A stretch of DNA of 64,000 nt from Deinococcus sp. LM3 (GCF_002017875.1 NZ_MUFV01000003.1:232311-296310), one strand, 5' to 3'. Numbered from the stretch's first letter, positions 54,074 through 63,271 are shown. Notes: generated from the sequence alone by a model not told the origin. Made by a program: numbers and translations.

Positions 54074-54934
54074 TCAGCCCTTCACGCCGCCGGACAGCGT
54101 GCCGGACGTGAAGTACCGCTGAATCCACGGGTACACGAGCAGCATGGGAATGGTGGTCAGGACGACGGCCGCCATCTTCAGGGCGTCCGGGGGGGCGGTG
54201 GTGGTGGCGGCCGATTCGACGTACTCGGCGGAGTTCAGGCCGGTCAGGATGTCGCGCAGCACCACCGGCAGCGGCATCATCCGCGCGTCGGACAGGTACA
54301 GCACGGGTTCGAAGAAGGAGTTCCACTGCGTGACGGCGTAGAACAGCCCGATGGTCAGCAGGATCGGTTTGGACAGCGGCAGCACGATGTGCCACAGCAC
54401 CTGCAGGTCGCTCGCACCGTCGATCTTCGCGGCTTCCTCCAGGCTCTCGGGCAGGTTCTGGAAGAAGTTCTTCATGACGAGCAGGTTGTAGACGCTGACC
54501 GCGCCGTGCAGCAGCAGCGCCCAGTACGTGTTCAGCAGGTTCAGGTCGCGGATCACGAGGTACAGCGGGATCAGTCCGGCGCTGAACAGGAACGTGAACA
54601 GGATCACGCCGGTCAGGAACTTGCGGCCCGGCAGGTCCGGGCGCGACAGCGGGTACGCGGTGCAGACGGTCAGGATCATGCTGATCAGCACGCCGCTCAG
54701 CGTCAGGAACACGCTGTTGCCCAGCGCGCGGATCAGGGCGGGTTGCCGCAGCAGTTCCTCGTAGGCGTTGAAGGACACGGCGCGCGGCAGCAGGCTGGTC
54801 GTCTGCCCCAGCGGTGTCAGGCTGACCGACACGACGTACACCAGCGGGATGAGCGTGGCGAGCAGCACGGCGATCAGGAAGGCGTTCACGGTACGGTCGA
54901 ACGCGCGGTCGTTCTGGCGGCGGACTCGGGTCAT
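54074..54934 (-). CDS. Carbohydrate ABC transporter permease (LplC/YtcP type)
   Basis: 286 residues with six helices. The ABC coupling motif is ESLEEAAKIDGASDLQVLWHIVLPLSKP. The C-terminus ends WIQRYFTSGTLSGGVKG, the hallmark of LplC/YtcP permeases. The gap to the binding protein is 89 bases and to the partner permease 31 bases. It works in the inner membrane with the permease encoded before it. Confidence 0.9.
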   Translation of the reverse strand: MTRVRRQNDRAFDRTVNAFLIAVLLATLIPLVYVVSVSLTPLGQTTSLLPRAVSFNAYEELLRQPALIRALGNSVFLTLSGVLISMILTVCTAYPLSRPDLPGRKFLTGVILFTFLFSAGLIPLYLVIRDLNLLNTYWALLLHGAVSVYNLLVMKNFFQNLPESLEEAAKIDGASDLQVLWHIVLPLSKPILLTIGLFYAVTQWNSFFEPVLYLSDARMMPLPVVLRDILTGLNSAEYVESAATTTAPPDALKMAAVVLTTIPMLLVYPWIQRYFTSGTLSGGVKG

Positions 54935-54965
54935 GCGGGGCTCCTCACAGCAGCGTTCATGGGGG

Positions 54966-55919
54966 TCAGTACAGGCCCTGACCGGCGAAGCGGCGGGCGA
55001 TGCGGTTGGCGATCACGATCATCAGCAGGCCGATCAATCCCTTGAACAGGCCCACGGCGGTCGCCAGCGAGAACTGGAAGTTCTGGATGCCCTGGCGGTA
55101 CACCCAGGTGTCGATCACGTCCGCGACCGAGTACACCGGCAGCGAGTACAGGACGTAGATCTGGTAGAAGCCGGCGTCCAGGATGTGCCCCAGGCGCAGC
55201 AGGGTCACGAGGACGATCACGTCGAGCATGCCGGGCAGCGAGATGTGCCGGATGCGCTGCCAGCGGGTGGCGCCGTCCACCTCGGCCGCCTCGTACAGCG
55301 AGGGGCTGATGCCGATCAGCGCGGCGAGGAACAGGATCGCGCTCCAGCCGGTCTCCTTCCAGATGTCGCTGAAGATCACGACCGCGCGGAACGCGCCGGG
55401 GTCGGTCAGGAACGACACGGCGTCGCCGCCGGCCGCGATCACGCCCTTGTTGACCAGACCGCTGCCGGGCGAGAGCATGGCCAGCAGGATGCCGAACACG
55501 ATCACCCACGACAGGAAGTGCGGGAGGTACGTGACGGTCTGCGTGACGCGCGCCAGGCCCTTGCGGGTGCTCTCGTGGATGGCGATCGCCAGGATGATCG
55601 CCGGGGGCAGCCCGATCAGCAGTTTCGCGAAACTGATCAGCAGGGTGTTCGTCATCAGCTGCGAGAAGTAGAACGACGAGAAGAACGCCTGGAAGTGCTC
55701 CAGGCCCACCCAGGGACTGTTCAGGACGCCCTGCACCGGCTGGAAGTCCTTGAAGGCGATCTGCGCGTTCCACAGCGGCCAGTACCGGAACAGCGCGAAC
55801 CACAGCAGGCCCGGCAGCAGCATCAGGTACAGGCCCCGGTGGCGCCACAGGCGGGCCAGCAGGCGCTGGCGGGGGCTGCGGCGGGCGGCGGGCGGGGCAG
55901 AGCGGATCACGTTCGTCAT
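54966..55919 (-). CDS. Carbohydrate ABC transporter permease (LplB/YteP type)
   Basis: 317 residues from the ATG at 55919 with GGAGG upstream. It has six helices and the LplB pattern YLMLLPGLLWFALFRYWPLWN, QTVTYLPHFLSWVIVFGI and the coupling loop SLYEAAEVDGATRWQRIRHISLPGM. Ends VYRQGIQNFQFSLATAVGLFKGLIGLLMI. No ATPase gene is present in this cluster, so a shared MsmX-like ATPase encoded elsewhere is expected. The 56-bp-and-more stretch to lacI (55920-56134) shows no gene. Confidence 0.9.
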   Translation of the reverse strand: MTNVIRSAPPAARRSPRQRLLARLWRHRGLYLMLLPGLLWFALFRYWPLWNAQIAFKDFQPVQGVLNSPWVGLEHFQAFFSSFYFSQLMTNTLLISFAKLLIGLPPAIILAIAIHESTRKGLARVTQTVTYLPHFLSWVIVFGILLAMLSPGSGLVNKGVIAAGGDAVSFLTDPGAFRAVVIFSDIWKETGWSAILFLAALIGISPSLYEAAEVDGATRWQRIRHISLPGMLDVIVLVTLLRLGHILDAGFYQIYVLYSLPVYSVADVIDTWVYRQGIQNFQFSLATAVGLFKGLIGLLMIVIANRIARRFAGQGLY

Positions 55920-56134
55920 GGGTGGGACCTCCTGCGGCACGTAAGCGCCCGTCACCGGGGCCTGGGCGGACTCCGGCGGGTGGATGGGGGTGCGGGTTGG
56001 GTGAAGCCGGTCGGGGCCGGTCAGGTCATGGGGTGAGGCGGCGGAACGCGGCGCGGTCGGTCAGAGGGGTCGGTCGGGAGGCGGCTGGCCGGTGGCGGCG
56101 GGTCGGTCGCGGCGGGCCGTGGGGGGAGGCCGTT

Positions 56135-57148
56135 TCAGGGACTTCGGGGCGGGGCGGTCGTCTCGCGGACGACCAGTTCGCTGGGGTAGTCGAGGACCGT
56201 GCCGCGCACCGTCTCGCCGGCCAGCGCGCCGGCGAGCAGCCGCAGGGCGCTGTCGCTCATGTCGTGGATGGGGTGGCGCACGGTGGTCAGGGCCGGGTGG
56301 CTCTGGCTGGCGGCGGCGATGTCGTCGAAGCCCACCACGCTGATGTCCTGCGGGACGCGCAGGCCGCGGTCCTTGACGGCGTCCATCGCGCCGAAGGCGG
56401 TGGCGTCGCTCGCGGCGAAGATCGCGGTGGGGGGGTGGGGCAGGTCCAGCAGTTCGCGGGCCGCCTCGAACCCGCGCCGCTGCGTGAAGTTGCCGGGCCG
56501 GATCAGGGCGGGATCGAGCAGGCCGCGTTCCCCCATGGCGTCGCGGTAGGCGCGCAGTCGCTCGTGGGCCTGACTGGACCCGTCGGCCCCGGCGATGAAG
56601 CCCACGCGGCGGTGCCCGAGGTCGAGCAGGTGCGTGGTCGCGGCGTGCGCGCCGTGGTACGAGTCGGCGCGGACGTTGGGCAGGTCGGTGGGCGTCCCGA
56701 AGTGGCTGATCAGCACGATGGGCGTGCGGCTGCGTTCCAGGACGCCCAGGTGCTGCGGGTCGTCGGTGGGAACGACCAGGATCAGTCCGTCGGCCAGTCC
56801 GCCGCTGAGGGCCGCGACGCGTTCGCGTTCGCGGGCAGGGTCGCGGCTGGTGGTGAAGACGCCCAGGTCCAGGCCGGCGCTGCTGGCGGCCTCGGCGGCG
56901 GCGCGGGCGACCTCGGCGAAGTACGGGCTGACGAGTTCCGGGACGACCATTCCGACGAGGTTGGTGCGGGCGCCGCGCAGCCGCCGGGCGGCGGGGTTGG
57001 CGACGTACCCGAGGTCACGGGCGGCCTGGATGACGCGGGCGCGGGTCTGCTCACTGATCCGGCCGGTGTTGTTGAGGGTCTTGGAAACCGTGACGGCCGA
57101 CACGCCGGCAAGGCGCGCGACGTCTGCGATGGTGACGGGGGCAGTCAT
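56135..57148 (-). CDS. LacI-family repressor of the pectin operon
   Basis: 337 residues from the ATG at 57148 with AGGAG upstream. The N-terminal helix-turn-helix is VTIADVARLAGVSAVTVSKTLNN, and the hinge helix region is NPAARRLRGARTNLVG. The periplasmic-binding-protein-like core follows (VSPYFAEVARAAAEAAS; ADGLILVVPTDD; GHRRVGFIAGAD; FAASDATAFGAMDAVKDRGLRVP). A palindrome of LacI type lies at its own promoter. As first gene of the minus-strand series it is likely autoregulated and responds to a pectin breakdown product such as KDG; the ligand is inference. Confidence 0.88.
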   Translation of the reverse strand: MTAPVTIADVARLAGVSAVTVSKTLNNTGRISEQTRARVIQAARDLGYVANPAARRLRGARTNLVGMVVPELVSPYFAEVARAAAEAASSAGLDLGVFTTSRDPARERERVAALSGGLADGLILVVPTDDPQHLGVLERSRTPIVLISHFGTPTDLPNVRADSYHGAHAATTHLLDLGHRRVGFIAGADGSSQAHERLRAYRDAMGERGLLDPALIRPGNFTQRRGFEAARELLDLPHPPTAIFAASDATAFGAMDAVKDRGLRVPQDISVVGFDDIAAASQSHPALTTVRHPIHDMSDSALRLLAGALAGETVRGTVLDYPSELVVRETTAPPRSP

Positions 57149-57187
57149 GGGCACTCCTGTGATGGGGCGCGGATGCTCCATCAAGAT

Positions 57188-57207
57188 CTGGGTTAACGAT
57201 TACCCAG
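57188..57207. promoter_or_regulatory. LacI-type operator
   Basis: CTGGGTTAAC-GATTACCCAG: the two halves match at eight of ten positions with a central CG, the usual LacI-family form. It covers the predicted transcription start of the lacI promoter. Confidence 0.8.
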
Positions 57208-57236
57208 ACTGTAACACCCACCCACCCGCGCGTCAA
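57208..57236 (-). promoter_or_regulatory. Promoter of lacI and probably the pectin operon
   Basis: On the minus strand: TTGACG (57236-57231), a 17-base spacer and TACAGT (57213-57208). The operator follows immediately. Confidence 0.8.
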
Positions 57237-57280
57237 TGCACGCCCTGCACGTCCCCACCCTGAACGCCCCGCGCATCCCG

Positions 57281-57286
57281 TAAGCT
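57281..57286 (+). promoter_or_regulatory. -10 box of a leaderless promoter
   Basis: TAAGCT followed by seven bases and ATG at 57294. No ribosome site precedes the start codon. Confidence 0.5.
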
Positions 57287-57293
57287 GGGCGAC

Positions 57294-58151
57294 ATGCTGC
57301 GCCGCGCCCTGAACACCCTCGGCTGGACGGCGGCCGGAGTCGTGGCTCTGGGCGTCACCAACACCTACCGCTTCCAGACCACCACCCACCGCGCCGCCCT
57401 GCACGGCCTGACCCGCCCGGTACGGATCGCGCACCTCAGCGACCTGCACTACGGCATCTTCATGCGCCGCCGCTCGGTGCGCCGCTGGGTGCAGGCCACC
57501 CGGCAGGCCCGGCCGGACGTGATCGTCATCACCGGCGACTTCCTCGACAGCGGCGTCGGGCGGCGGCACCACACCAAGCTGCTGGCGGAACTCGCGGACC
57601 TGCACGCGCCGCTGGGCGTGTACGCCGTGTGGGGCAACCACGACTGGACCAGCCTGAACACCAACGCCACCCGGCAGCAGTTCGCCGAACAGCTGACCCG
57701 CGCCGGCGTGCGGCTCATCAACAACGCCGGCGTGCAGGTCCGTGACGACCTGTACGTCGCAGGCGTCGACGACTGGTGGTTCGGGCAGCAGGACCTGAAC
57801 GCCGCGTTGCAGGACCACGCGGGCGGCGCAGTCGTCCTGCTGGCCCACAACCCGGACTACCTGTCGCAGGTGCCGCACTGGGTAGGCCTGACCCTCAGCG
57901 GCCACACGCACGGCGGGCAGGTCCGGCTGCCACTCATCGGACCGCTGAAGAAACGCAGCACCCTCCTGAACGTCCTGCGCGGCTGGGTGCGCGGCGACCG
58001 GATCGTGCAGTGTCCCGCCGAGGGCACGCCGGGCGTCACGCCGGCCGGACAGGCGCTGGGTTTCGTGTCGCGCGGGCTGGGCGTCACGGGCGTGCCGCTG
58101 CGCTGGGACTGCCCGGCCGAACTGGTGCTGCTGGACCTCCACGCCCCCTGA
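57294..58151 (+). CDS. YaeI-like metallophosphoesterase
   Basis: 285 residues. One N-terminal hydrophobic segment (~8-22) anchors it. Calcineurin-like metal motifs are complete: HLSDLHYG (D-x-H), ITGDFLDSG (GD), WGNHDW (GNHD), LLAHNPDY (H) and LSGHTHGGQ (GHTH). This order matches YaeI/LpxG-type phosphodiesterases acting on phospholipids or lipid intermediates; the real substrate is unknown. The stop codon overlaps the first base of repeat copy 4. Confidence 0.88.
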   Translation: MLRRALNTLGWTAAGVVALGVTNTYRFQTTTHRAALHGLTRPVRIAHLSDLHYGIFMRRRSVRRWVQATRQARPDVIVITGDFLDSGVGRRHHTKLLAELADLHAPLGVYAVWGNHDWTSLNTNATRQQFAEQLTRAGVRLINNAGVQVRDDLYVAGVDDWWFGQQDLNAALQDHAGGAVVLLAHNPDYLSQVPHWVGLTLSGHTHGGQVRLPLIGPLKKRSTLLNVLRGWVRGDRIVQCPAEGTPGVTPAGQALGFVSRGLGVTGVPLRWDCPAELVLLDLHAP

Positions 58152-58288
58152 TACGGACTCCGATTGAAGGGTCTTTGCAGTCCCCTCAATCCGAGCGAAG
58201 CGAGTGGGAGCAGAAGCGGGCTGCCGGGCGTGGAGTTGGCAACCCGGCGATGTTCCGGGTTGTCAGCGAAACAAACGGCAGTCCGTAT
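58151..58288 (+). repeat. Dispersed repeat, copy 4
   Basis: Begins ATACGGACTCCGATTGAA, ends GGCAGTCCGTAT, same orientation as copies 1 and 3. It contains CCGAGCGAAGCGAGTGGGAG. It fills the gap between the phosphoesterase stop and the convergent LysR gene. Confidence 0.85.
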
Positions 58289-58306
58289 GACCCGGCGGAA
58301 CCGCCG

Positions 58307-59338
58307 TCAGAGGCCCGCGTCAGGGGGCGTGAGGCTGGCGGAAGGGTCGGCTGACGGCGCGTCGGGCGGCCACAGGGCGTCCAGGACGGCCTGCACCGCC
58401 GGCGTTACCGGGCCGGGCCGGACGACCGTGCCGTACGTCCGGGAGACGGACCAGGGCAGGGGGCGCGCCAGGACGCCCGGCGGCAGTTCAGGCATCGTGA
58501 GGTGCGGCAGCACCGCGAACCCCAGTTCACCGGCGACCATCGCGGCGATGGCGGCCTCGCTGTTCAGGCTGAGGGCCGGCCGCACCCGGACGCCGTGGCG
58601 GGCCAGGGCGTCCGGGACGCGGCGGTCATGTGGGTCGCCCAGGTGGATGTACGGCCGCTGCCACGCGCCGGGCAGTGTCCAGTGGGCGGGCAGGACCAGC
58701 AGGTAGGGGTCCTCCCCGAGGGGCCGGGCGTTCAGGGCGCTGCCGGGCAGCAGCTGGGTGAGGCCCACGTCGGCCTGCCCGGACTGCACGGCGCGGTACA
58801 CGGCGTCACGTTCGAGGTGGGCGTCGTCGACCGCGACGTTCACGCCGGGGGCCACGCCGCGCAGGCGCCGGAGCGCGCCGGGCAGCAGGTGCCGGGCGAG
58901 GCTGGGAAAGGCGGCGACGGTGACGGTCCCGTGCAGTTCGGCGCTGCGGGCCAGGTCGATCAGGGTCCGGGCGGCGTCCACGAGGCGCTGCGCGCCGGGC
59001 AGGACGCGCTGCCCGGCCGGGGTCAGCTGGACCCCCCGGCCGCCCCGGCGGAGCAGCGGCACGCCCAGGGTGCGTTCCAGCAGCCTCAGCGCGTGGCTGA
59101 GCGCGGACTGCGTGACGTTCAGTTCGATGGCGGCGGCGCTGAAACTCCCGCGCTGGGCGGCGACGACGAAGGCCCGCCACTGCGCGAGCGTGGGCTGCGG
59201 CCCCTGCCCGCACGGTATGTCGGCAGGCGGCGTGGCAGCGGGCGGCGCGACCTGCTGACCGGTCGGCTGGCTGGTGGGCTGTCCGGTGGGCTGGGCGGCG
59301 TGCTGGGATGCGGGGGATGGCCCGGCCATGAGCTTCAT
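58307..59338 (-). CDS. LysR-family transcriptional regulator
   Basis: 343 residues. The first ~48 residues are unusual for LysR: low-complexity Gln/Pro/Thr text with a repeated TGQP-type unit. Then the normal winged helix-turn-helix begins (LAQWRAFVVAAQRGSFSAAAIELNVTQSALSHALRLLE) followed by the ligand-binding domain (GTVTVAAFPSLARHLLPGAL; VAGELGFAVLPHLTMPEL). The real start may lie downstream at an alternative codon. It diverges from the M20 peptidase gene, its likely target by position. Confidence 0.86.
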   Translation of the reverse strand: MKLMAGPSPASQHAAQPTGQPTSQPTGQQVAPPAATPPADIPCGQGPQPTLAQWRAFVVAAQRGSFSAAAIELNVTQSALSHALRLLERTLGVPLLRRGGRGVQLTPAGQRVLPGAQRLVDAARTLIDLARSAELHGTVTVAAFPSLARHLLPGALRRLRGVAPGVNVAVDDAHLERDAVYRAVQSGQADVGLTQLLPGSALNARPLGEDPYLLVLPAHWTLPGAWQRPYIHLGDPHDRRVPDALARHGVRVRPALSLNSEAAIAAMVAGELGFAVLPHLTMPELPPGVLARPLPWSVSRTYGTVVRPGPVTPAVQAVLDALWPPDAPSADPSASLTPPDAGL

Positions 59339-59553
59339 TCATAGCACGGGCCGAGCCCCGCAGGGCGGCTCGCCTCACGCGGTCGGGCGGTCCGTACAGT
59401 CCGGGAAGAGAACTGCCGCCCCCCACAGGTCATGTGCACGGCCGGATCGGAAGACCCCCGGTCCGTCTCTTCCGCGCCGCCAGGAGCGGTTCTCCCCTGC
59501 CGCCCCGCCCCCTCGCAGAATTCAGCCGGAGTCCGTCTCGACCCAGGAGTGCC

Positions 59554-61260
59554 ATGTCCCAATCACTGCCGACCTCGCCGCCATCTCAGCCTCCTGCGCA
59601 CCCGGACTCCACCGGCCTCACGGTCCCGGCGGCCACGCCCGGCGACTGGTTCACGCGCACGCGCGAGCTGGCCCTGACCCTGACCGGCTGGCCCAGCGTG
59701 ACCGGCACGCCCGGCGAGCAGCAGTTCCCGCTCCAGCTCCGGAACCTGCTGCGCTCATGGCCGGCGTTCCAGAGCGAACCGGAACGGGTGTGGACCGCTC
59801 CGGCCGGAACGTCCGCGAACCTGTACGCGCTGGTCCGGGGTCAGCAGCCCGACACCGTCATCCTGAGCGGGCACTTCGATACGGTCGGCACCGGCGCCTA
59901 CGGGCCGCACGCCCCGCACGCCTTCACGCCGCACGCCCTGCGGGACGCGCTGCTGCGTCACCTGGACCGCCCCGACCTGAGCGGCCCGGAACGGCAGGCG
60001 CGGCAGGACCTGCTCAGCGGCGAGTTCCTGCCCGGACGGGGCCTGCTGGACATGAAGGCCGGACTGGCCGCCGGGCTGGCCGTCCTGGAACGCTACGCGG
60101 CCCTGGCACCCGCCGACCGCCCCGTGAACCTGCTGCTGATCGCCTCGCCGGACGAGGAGCAGCGCTCCCGCGGCGCGCGGCAGGCAGCGGCCGACCTGCC
60201 CGCCCTGACCCGGCAGCGCGGCCTGCGCGTCCGGCTGGGCATCAACCTGGACGCCACCAACGACGCCGGTGACGGCCGCGACGGACAGGCGGTGTACCTG
60301 GGCACCACCGGCAAGGTGCCCGTCACGGCCCTGATCCTGGGACGCGCCACGCACGCCTCGTACCCCTTCGACGGAACCAGCGCCGCCCTGATCGCCGCCG
60401 AACTGGTCAGCCGGATCGAAACCAACCCGGACCTGACCGACACCGCCCACGCGGATCACAGCCCGCCCCCCGCCTGCCTGGAACTGCGCGACAGCCGCGC
60501 CGGGTACGACGTCACGACCCCCGCCCACATCTGGTGCGCCTTCAACGTGCTCACGTACCGCCGCAGCGCCGCCGAGGTCACGGCGCAGATCCTGCACGAG
60601 GCGCGCGGGGCGGCCCGGACCGCACTGACCCGGCAGGCGCAGCACGCCGCCCGCTGGGACGGCATCAGCCGCGCCGCACCGGAGGCGGCGGTCCTCTGCT
60701 TCGCCGAGCTGCGCACGCAGGCCGAGCGGCAGGTCGGCGAGGCGCGCGTGCAGGCGCTGCTGTCGGCACCCGACCGCACCGACGATCCCCTGGCCGAGAG
60801 CCGCGAACGGACGCTGGCCCTGGCGCAGGCGGCGGGACTGAGCGGCCCGGCCGTCATCGTGGGCCTGGGCGCCGTCCACTACCCCGCCACGCACGTGGAC
60901 GCCGACCTGGGCCGGCAGGTGACCGACACGCTGAAGACCTTCACGGAGCAGACCGGAGTGCCCGTCCGGGTGCGTCATCACTTTCAGGGCATCTCCGACA
61001 TGAGCTTCCTGGGGCACCGACCCAGCGAGGCGGACCGGGCCGCCACCCGCGACCTGACCCCCACGCCGGGCGATCAGCCGGACCGGGCCGACACCCTGTC
61101 GTTCCCGACCGTGAATGCCGGACCCTGGGGCCGGGACTACCACCAGCAGTTCGAACGGATTCATCAGCCCTACTCGTTCGGGACGCTGCCGGAACTCGTG
61201 TGGCGGCTCGCGCTCATGCCTGCGCTGGTGACCCCACAGGGGCCGGGCCGCCCGGACTGA
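59554..61260 (+). CDS. rocB: RocB-like M20 peptidase/deacylase
   Basis: 568 residues from the ATG at 59554, with AGGAG upstream. Zinc-peptidase motifs of family M20: VILSGHFDTVGTG (His, Asp), LPGRGLLDMKAGLAAGLAV and LIASPDEEQRSRGAR (catalytic Glu-Glu). The long insertion and C-terminal half (YDVTTPAHIWCAFNVLTYRR; QGISDMSFLG; PWGRDYHQQFERIHQPYSF) match RocB of arginine use, whose exact reaction is unsettled. It is divergent from the LysR gene. Confidence 0.87.
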   Translation: MSQSLPTSPPSQPPAHPDSTGLTVPAATPGDWFTRTRELALTLTGWPSVTGTPGEQQFPLQLRNLLRSWPAFQSEPERVWTAPAGTSANLYALVRGQQPDTVILSGHFDTVGTGAYGPHAPHAFTPHALRDALLRHLDRPDLSGPERQARQDLLSGEFLPGRGLLDMKAGLAAGLAVLERYAALAPADRPVNLLLIASPDEEQRSRGARQAAADLPALTRQRGLRVRLGINLDATNDAGDGRDGQAVYLGTTGKVPVTALILGRATHASYPFDGTSAALIAAELVSRIETNPDLTDTAHADHSPPPACLELRDSRAGYDVTTPAHIWCAFNVLTYRRSAAEVTAQILHEARGAARTALTRQAQHAARWDGISRAAPEAAVLCFAELRTQAERQVGEARVQALLSAPDRTDDPLAESRERTLALAQAAGLSGPAVIVGLGAVHYPATHVDADLGRQVTDTLKTFTEQTGVPVRVRHHFQGISDMSFLGHRPSEADRAATRDLTPTPGDQPDRADTLSFPTVNAGPWGRDYHQQFERIHQPYSFGTLPELVWRLALMPALVTPQGPGRPD

Positions 61261-61386
61261 TTCCGGCCGGTCGTCCGGGCGGTGTCCATGTCATTTTTCG
61301 CGTCTTGAAGGACGTCTACCGTCACCATACGCGTCAATCTCATGGCGGCGGTATGCAACCGCACCGTCGCCAGCGTGGCGTGACTT

Positions 61387-61944
61387 TCACAGGAGGTCAA
61401 TAATGTAACTGTGCAAATCTTCAAGCAGCCGTTCCAAAGGAGCATTACCCGGGGCTGACGGTTGAGCGGCTTTGTGAGCGCTTCTGGCATCTTTCACCAT
61501 ACTGAAAAGGAGATCATCCCCTCCCGGATCACTCATCGACGGGAGAAAAATACCTGCTGCCATTTTTGAATGCTGCCGGAAGTCTGGAACATCTTCGATG
61601 GAACATGCCTTTAGCAGAAGGTCTGAGAGAATGCCCACCCGCAACCGCTGATCTGGTGTCCACGTTTTGCAATCAAGCAAGAGGCCCTGCAAGGCCGCCC
61701 AGTACCCATCGAGAAGTTGAACGGTATAGAGGTGCGGCCGAATAGCCAGGAGCAAACGCCGCATCTCCAGATTGTCCGTCGTCGCATGGGCGGCAACCCC
61801 GCGTATATCAGGATCACCCGCAAGTAACTTTCGGCGAAAATCTAAAAATGGCAGACCATTTGGGCCGCCAACAATGAGGACATCACAAACTGTTTGATCA
61901 TGGATGCCCTCTGGCCCCGGATTAAGAACTGCAATCATGGTCAT
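61387..61944 (-). CDS. Hypothetical protein of lower GC content
   Basis: 185 residues from the ATG at 61944 (a second ATG two codons on). No signal peptide or membrane helix. Visible: VCDVLIVGGPNGLPFLDFRRK, RPHLYTVQLLDGYWAALQGLLLDCK and a C-terminal Leu-rich helix (LERLLEDLHSYIIDLL). Not recognised. Codon use is less GC-biased than its neighbours, suggesting acquired DNA. The end of repeat copy 5 forms TATGAT 12 bases before the start, a possible -10 box. Confidence 0.6.
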   Translation of the reverse strand: MTMIAVLNPGPEGIHDQTVCDVLIVGGPNGLPFLDFRRKLLAGDPDIRGVAAHATTDNLEMRRLLLAIRPHLYTVQLLDGYWAALQGLLLDCKTWTPDQRLRVGILSDLLLKACSIEDVPDFRQHSKMAAGIFLPSMSDPGGDDLLFSMVKDARSAHKAAQPSAPGNAPLERLLEDLHSYIIDLL

Positions 61945-61959
61945 GGTATTGGACCTATC

Positions 61960-62116
61960 ATACGGATTCCGTCTGTTTCGCTGACAATCAGGGACTTCAC
62001 CGGATTGCCAGCTCCACGCCTGGAGGGGCGTTTCTCTCCCACTCTGCAGAGCAGCTCTGCAAGTCGCATCCGCTCCGATTGAATGTCTTTGCAGGCCATT
62101 CAATCGGAGTCCATAT
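61960..62116 (-). repeat. Dispersed repeat, copy 5
   Basis: The longest copy (157 bp), inverse orientation: starts ATACGGATTCCGTCTG and ends CGGAGTCCATAT. It contains an extra segment with GCAGAGCAGCTCTGC, a perfect 6-bp-arm palindrome. It lies just upstream of the hypothetical gene at 61944. Confidence 0.8.
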
Positions 62117-62179
62117 CATATGCTGGCCAGTGTTAAGAGAATTGGCGGCTTCCTCATCATGCATTTTATCAGTAGGCAA

Positions 62180-62296
62180 TAGACCCCTCCCCTGCGAAAG
62201 CAGATTTTCGGCCTATCCCGTCCCTCCGCTTTTACTGCCTATATAAGGAATTCGAACACAGATTCGAGGACCAGAGGGACTTTCGCAGGAGGTCTA
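62180..62296. repeat. Inverted repeat pair flanking ~80 bases
   Basis: TAGACC-CC-TCC-CC-TGCGAAAG (62180-62200) is matched in reverse by CTTTCGCAGGAGGTCTA (62280-62296) apart from two CC insertions. The arms could be the ends of a tiny decayed mobile element; the right arm overlaps the stop of the ROK gene. Confidence 0.5.
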
Positions 62297-63223
62297 GTGT
62301 TTTGGCAGCTCAGGGCCGCGCAGGAAGGCCGCGCCCAGCAGGGCGGCGTTCTCGAAATGCTGGCTCTGCCGCACCTGGGTGCCGGGCGGCAGCCGTGACT
62401 GCAGGGAATCGCTGAACTGCCCGGAGGCCCGGCTGATGTTTCCGCCAGCACCACCCGTTGCGGCCCGAACGCCTGCACCCAGGGGCCAGGACGTCCCCGA
62501 GCGTCTGTCCGAACGCCGTCCAGACCGGCCCGGACTGACTGGCGTCCAGTGCGGCCAGCTGCCGGGCGTCCAGCGCCACGCCCAGGTGCCGGTGGGTCAG
62601 GCGGGTCAGGGCGGCGCCGCTCACGGCGTCCTCGACGGTGGCGCCGCGGAACGGGGTGTTCCACAGTTCCCCGCGGGCGGCACGCCGGGGCCACCGGTCT
62701 GGACCTGTTCCGGCGCGGATGAAGCCCGAGCCGATGCCGGTCCCGAGGGTCACGCCGATGGTGTCGAGCTGTTCGCCCGCACCGGCCCACCATTCCCCGA
62801 GGGCGAACAGGTCCGCGTCGTTCCCGAACAGGATGGGGGTGTCCTGCAGGGGCGTGCCGCGCAGCCGGGCCAAGAGGGCGGCGCGGGCGTCCTGGCCGTG
62901 CAGCGCCCGGAACTTGTGGTCATGCCGGACACGCCGCGCGCCGCGTCGAAGGACCGGGGACGGCCAGTCCGAGGTGCGTGACCGTGACGGCCTCACCGGT
63001 CCCGGCGAGGGCTGCGAGGGCCGCTTCGGCCCAGCCGCCGATCAGGTGTCGTGCGGGGCGTCATGGGACAGGTCCAGCCGGATGGGGGCAGCGGTCACGG
63101 CGCGGCCGCGCAGTCGACGGGCGCGGCGGTCACGTGACTCCCGCCGATGTCGAGCGCGACGGCGACTGCGCGGCGGGAAACGGAGTGGGGTTCGGACGAA
63201 TCGGGTTCGGACGGGTGCGTCAT
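62294..63223 (-). pseudogene. ROK-family sugar kinase with many frameshifts
   Basis: The ATG at 63223 begins ROK text (VALDIGGSHVTAAPVD). The frame then breaks repeatedly, and each time continuing one base later restores good ROK sequence: GRAVTAAPIRLDL, LIGGWAEAALAALAG, PFDAARGVSGM, HKFRALHGQDARAAL, FGNDADLFALGEWWAG, VTLGTGIGSGFIRAG, WVQAFGPQRVV and GNISRASGQFSDSLQ...FLRGPELPKH to a TAG at 62294. I count at least six single-base losses and no simple nonsense mutation. ROK proteins phosphorylate glucose or other hexoses or act as repressors. True pseudogene or poor sequence cannot be separated here. Confidence 0.75.
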
Positions 63224-63271
63224 GCTGGACCTCTGCTGGGACGGGAAGGGAGAGGGAACGGGCGGCCGGTT

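Noticed and set aside
47010..57148. Inositol catabolism operon, suggested by the IolB-like gene
   Set aside because: All neighbours belong to the pectin/uronide pathway and no other iol gene is present.
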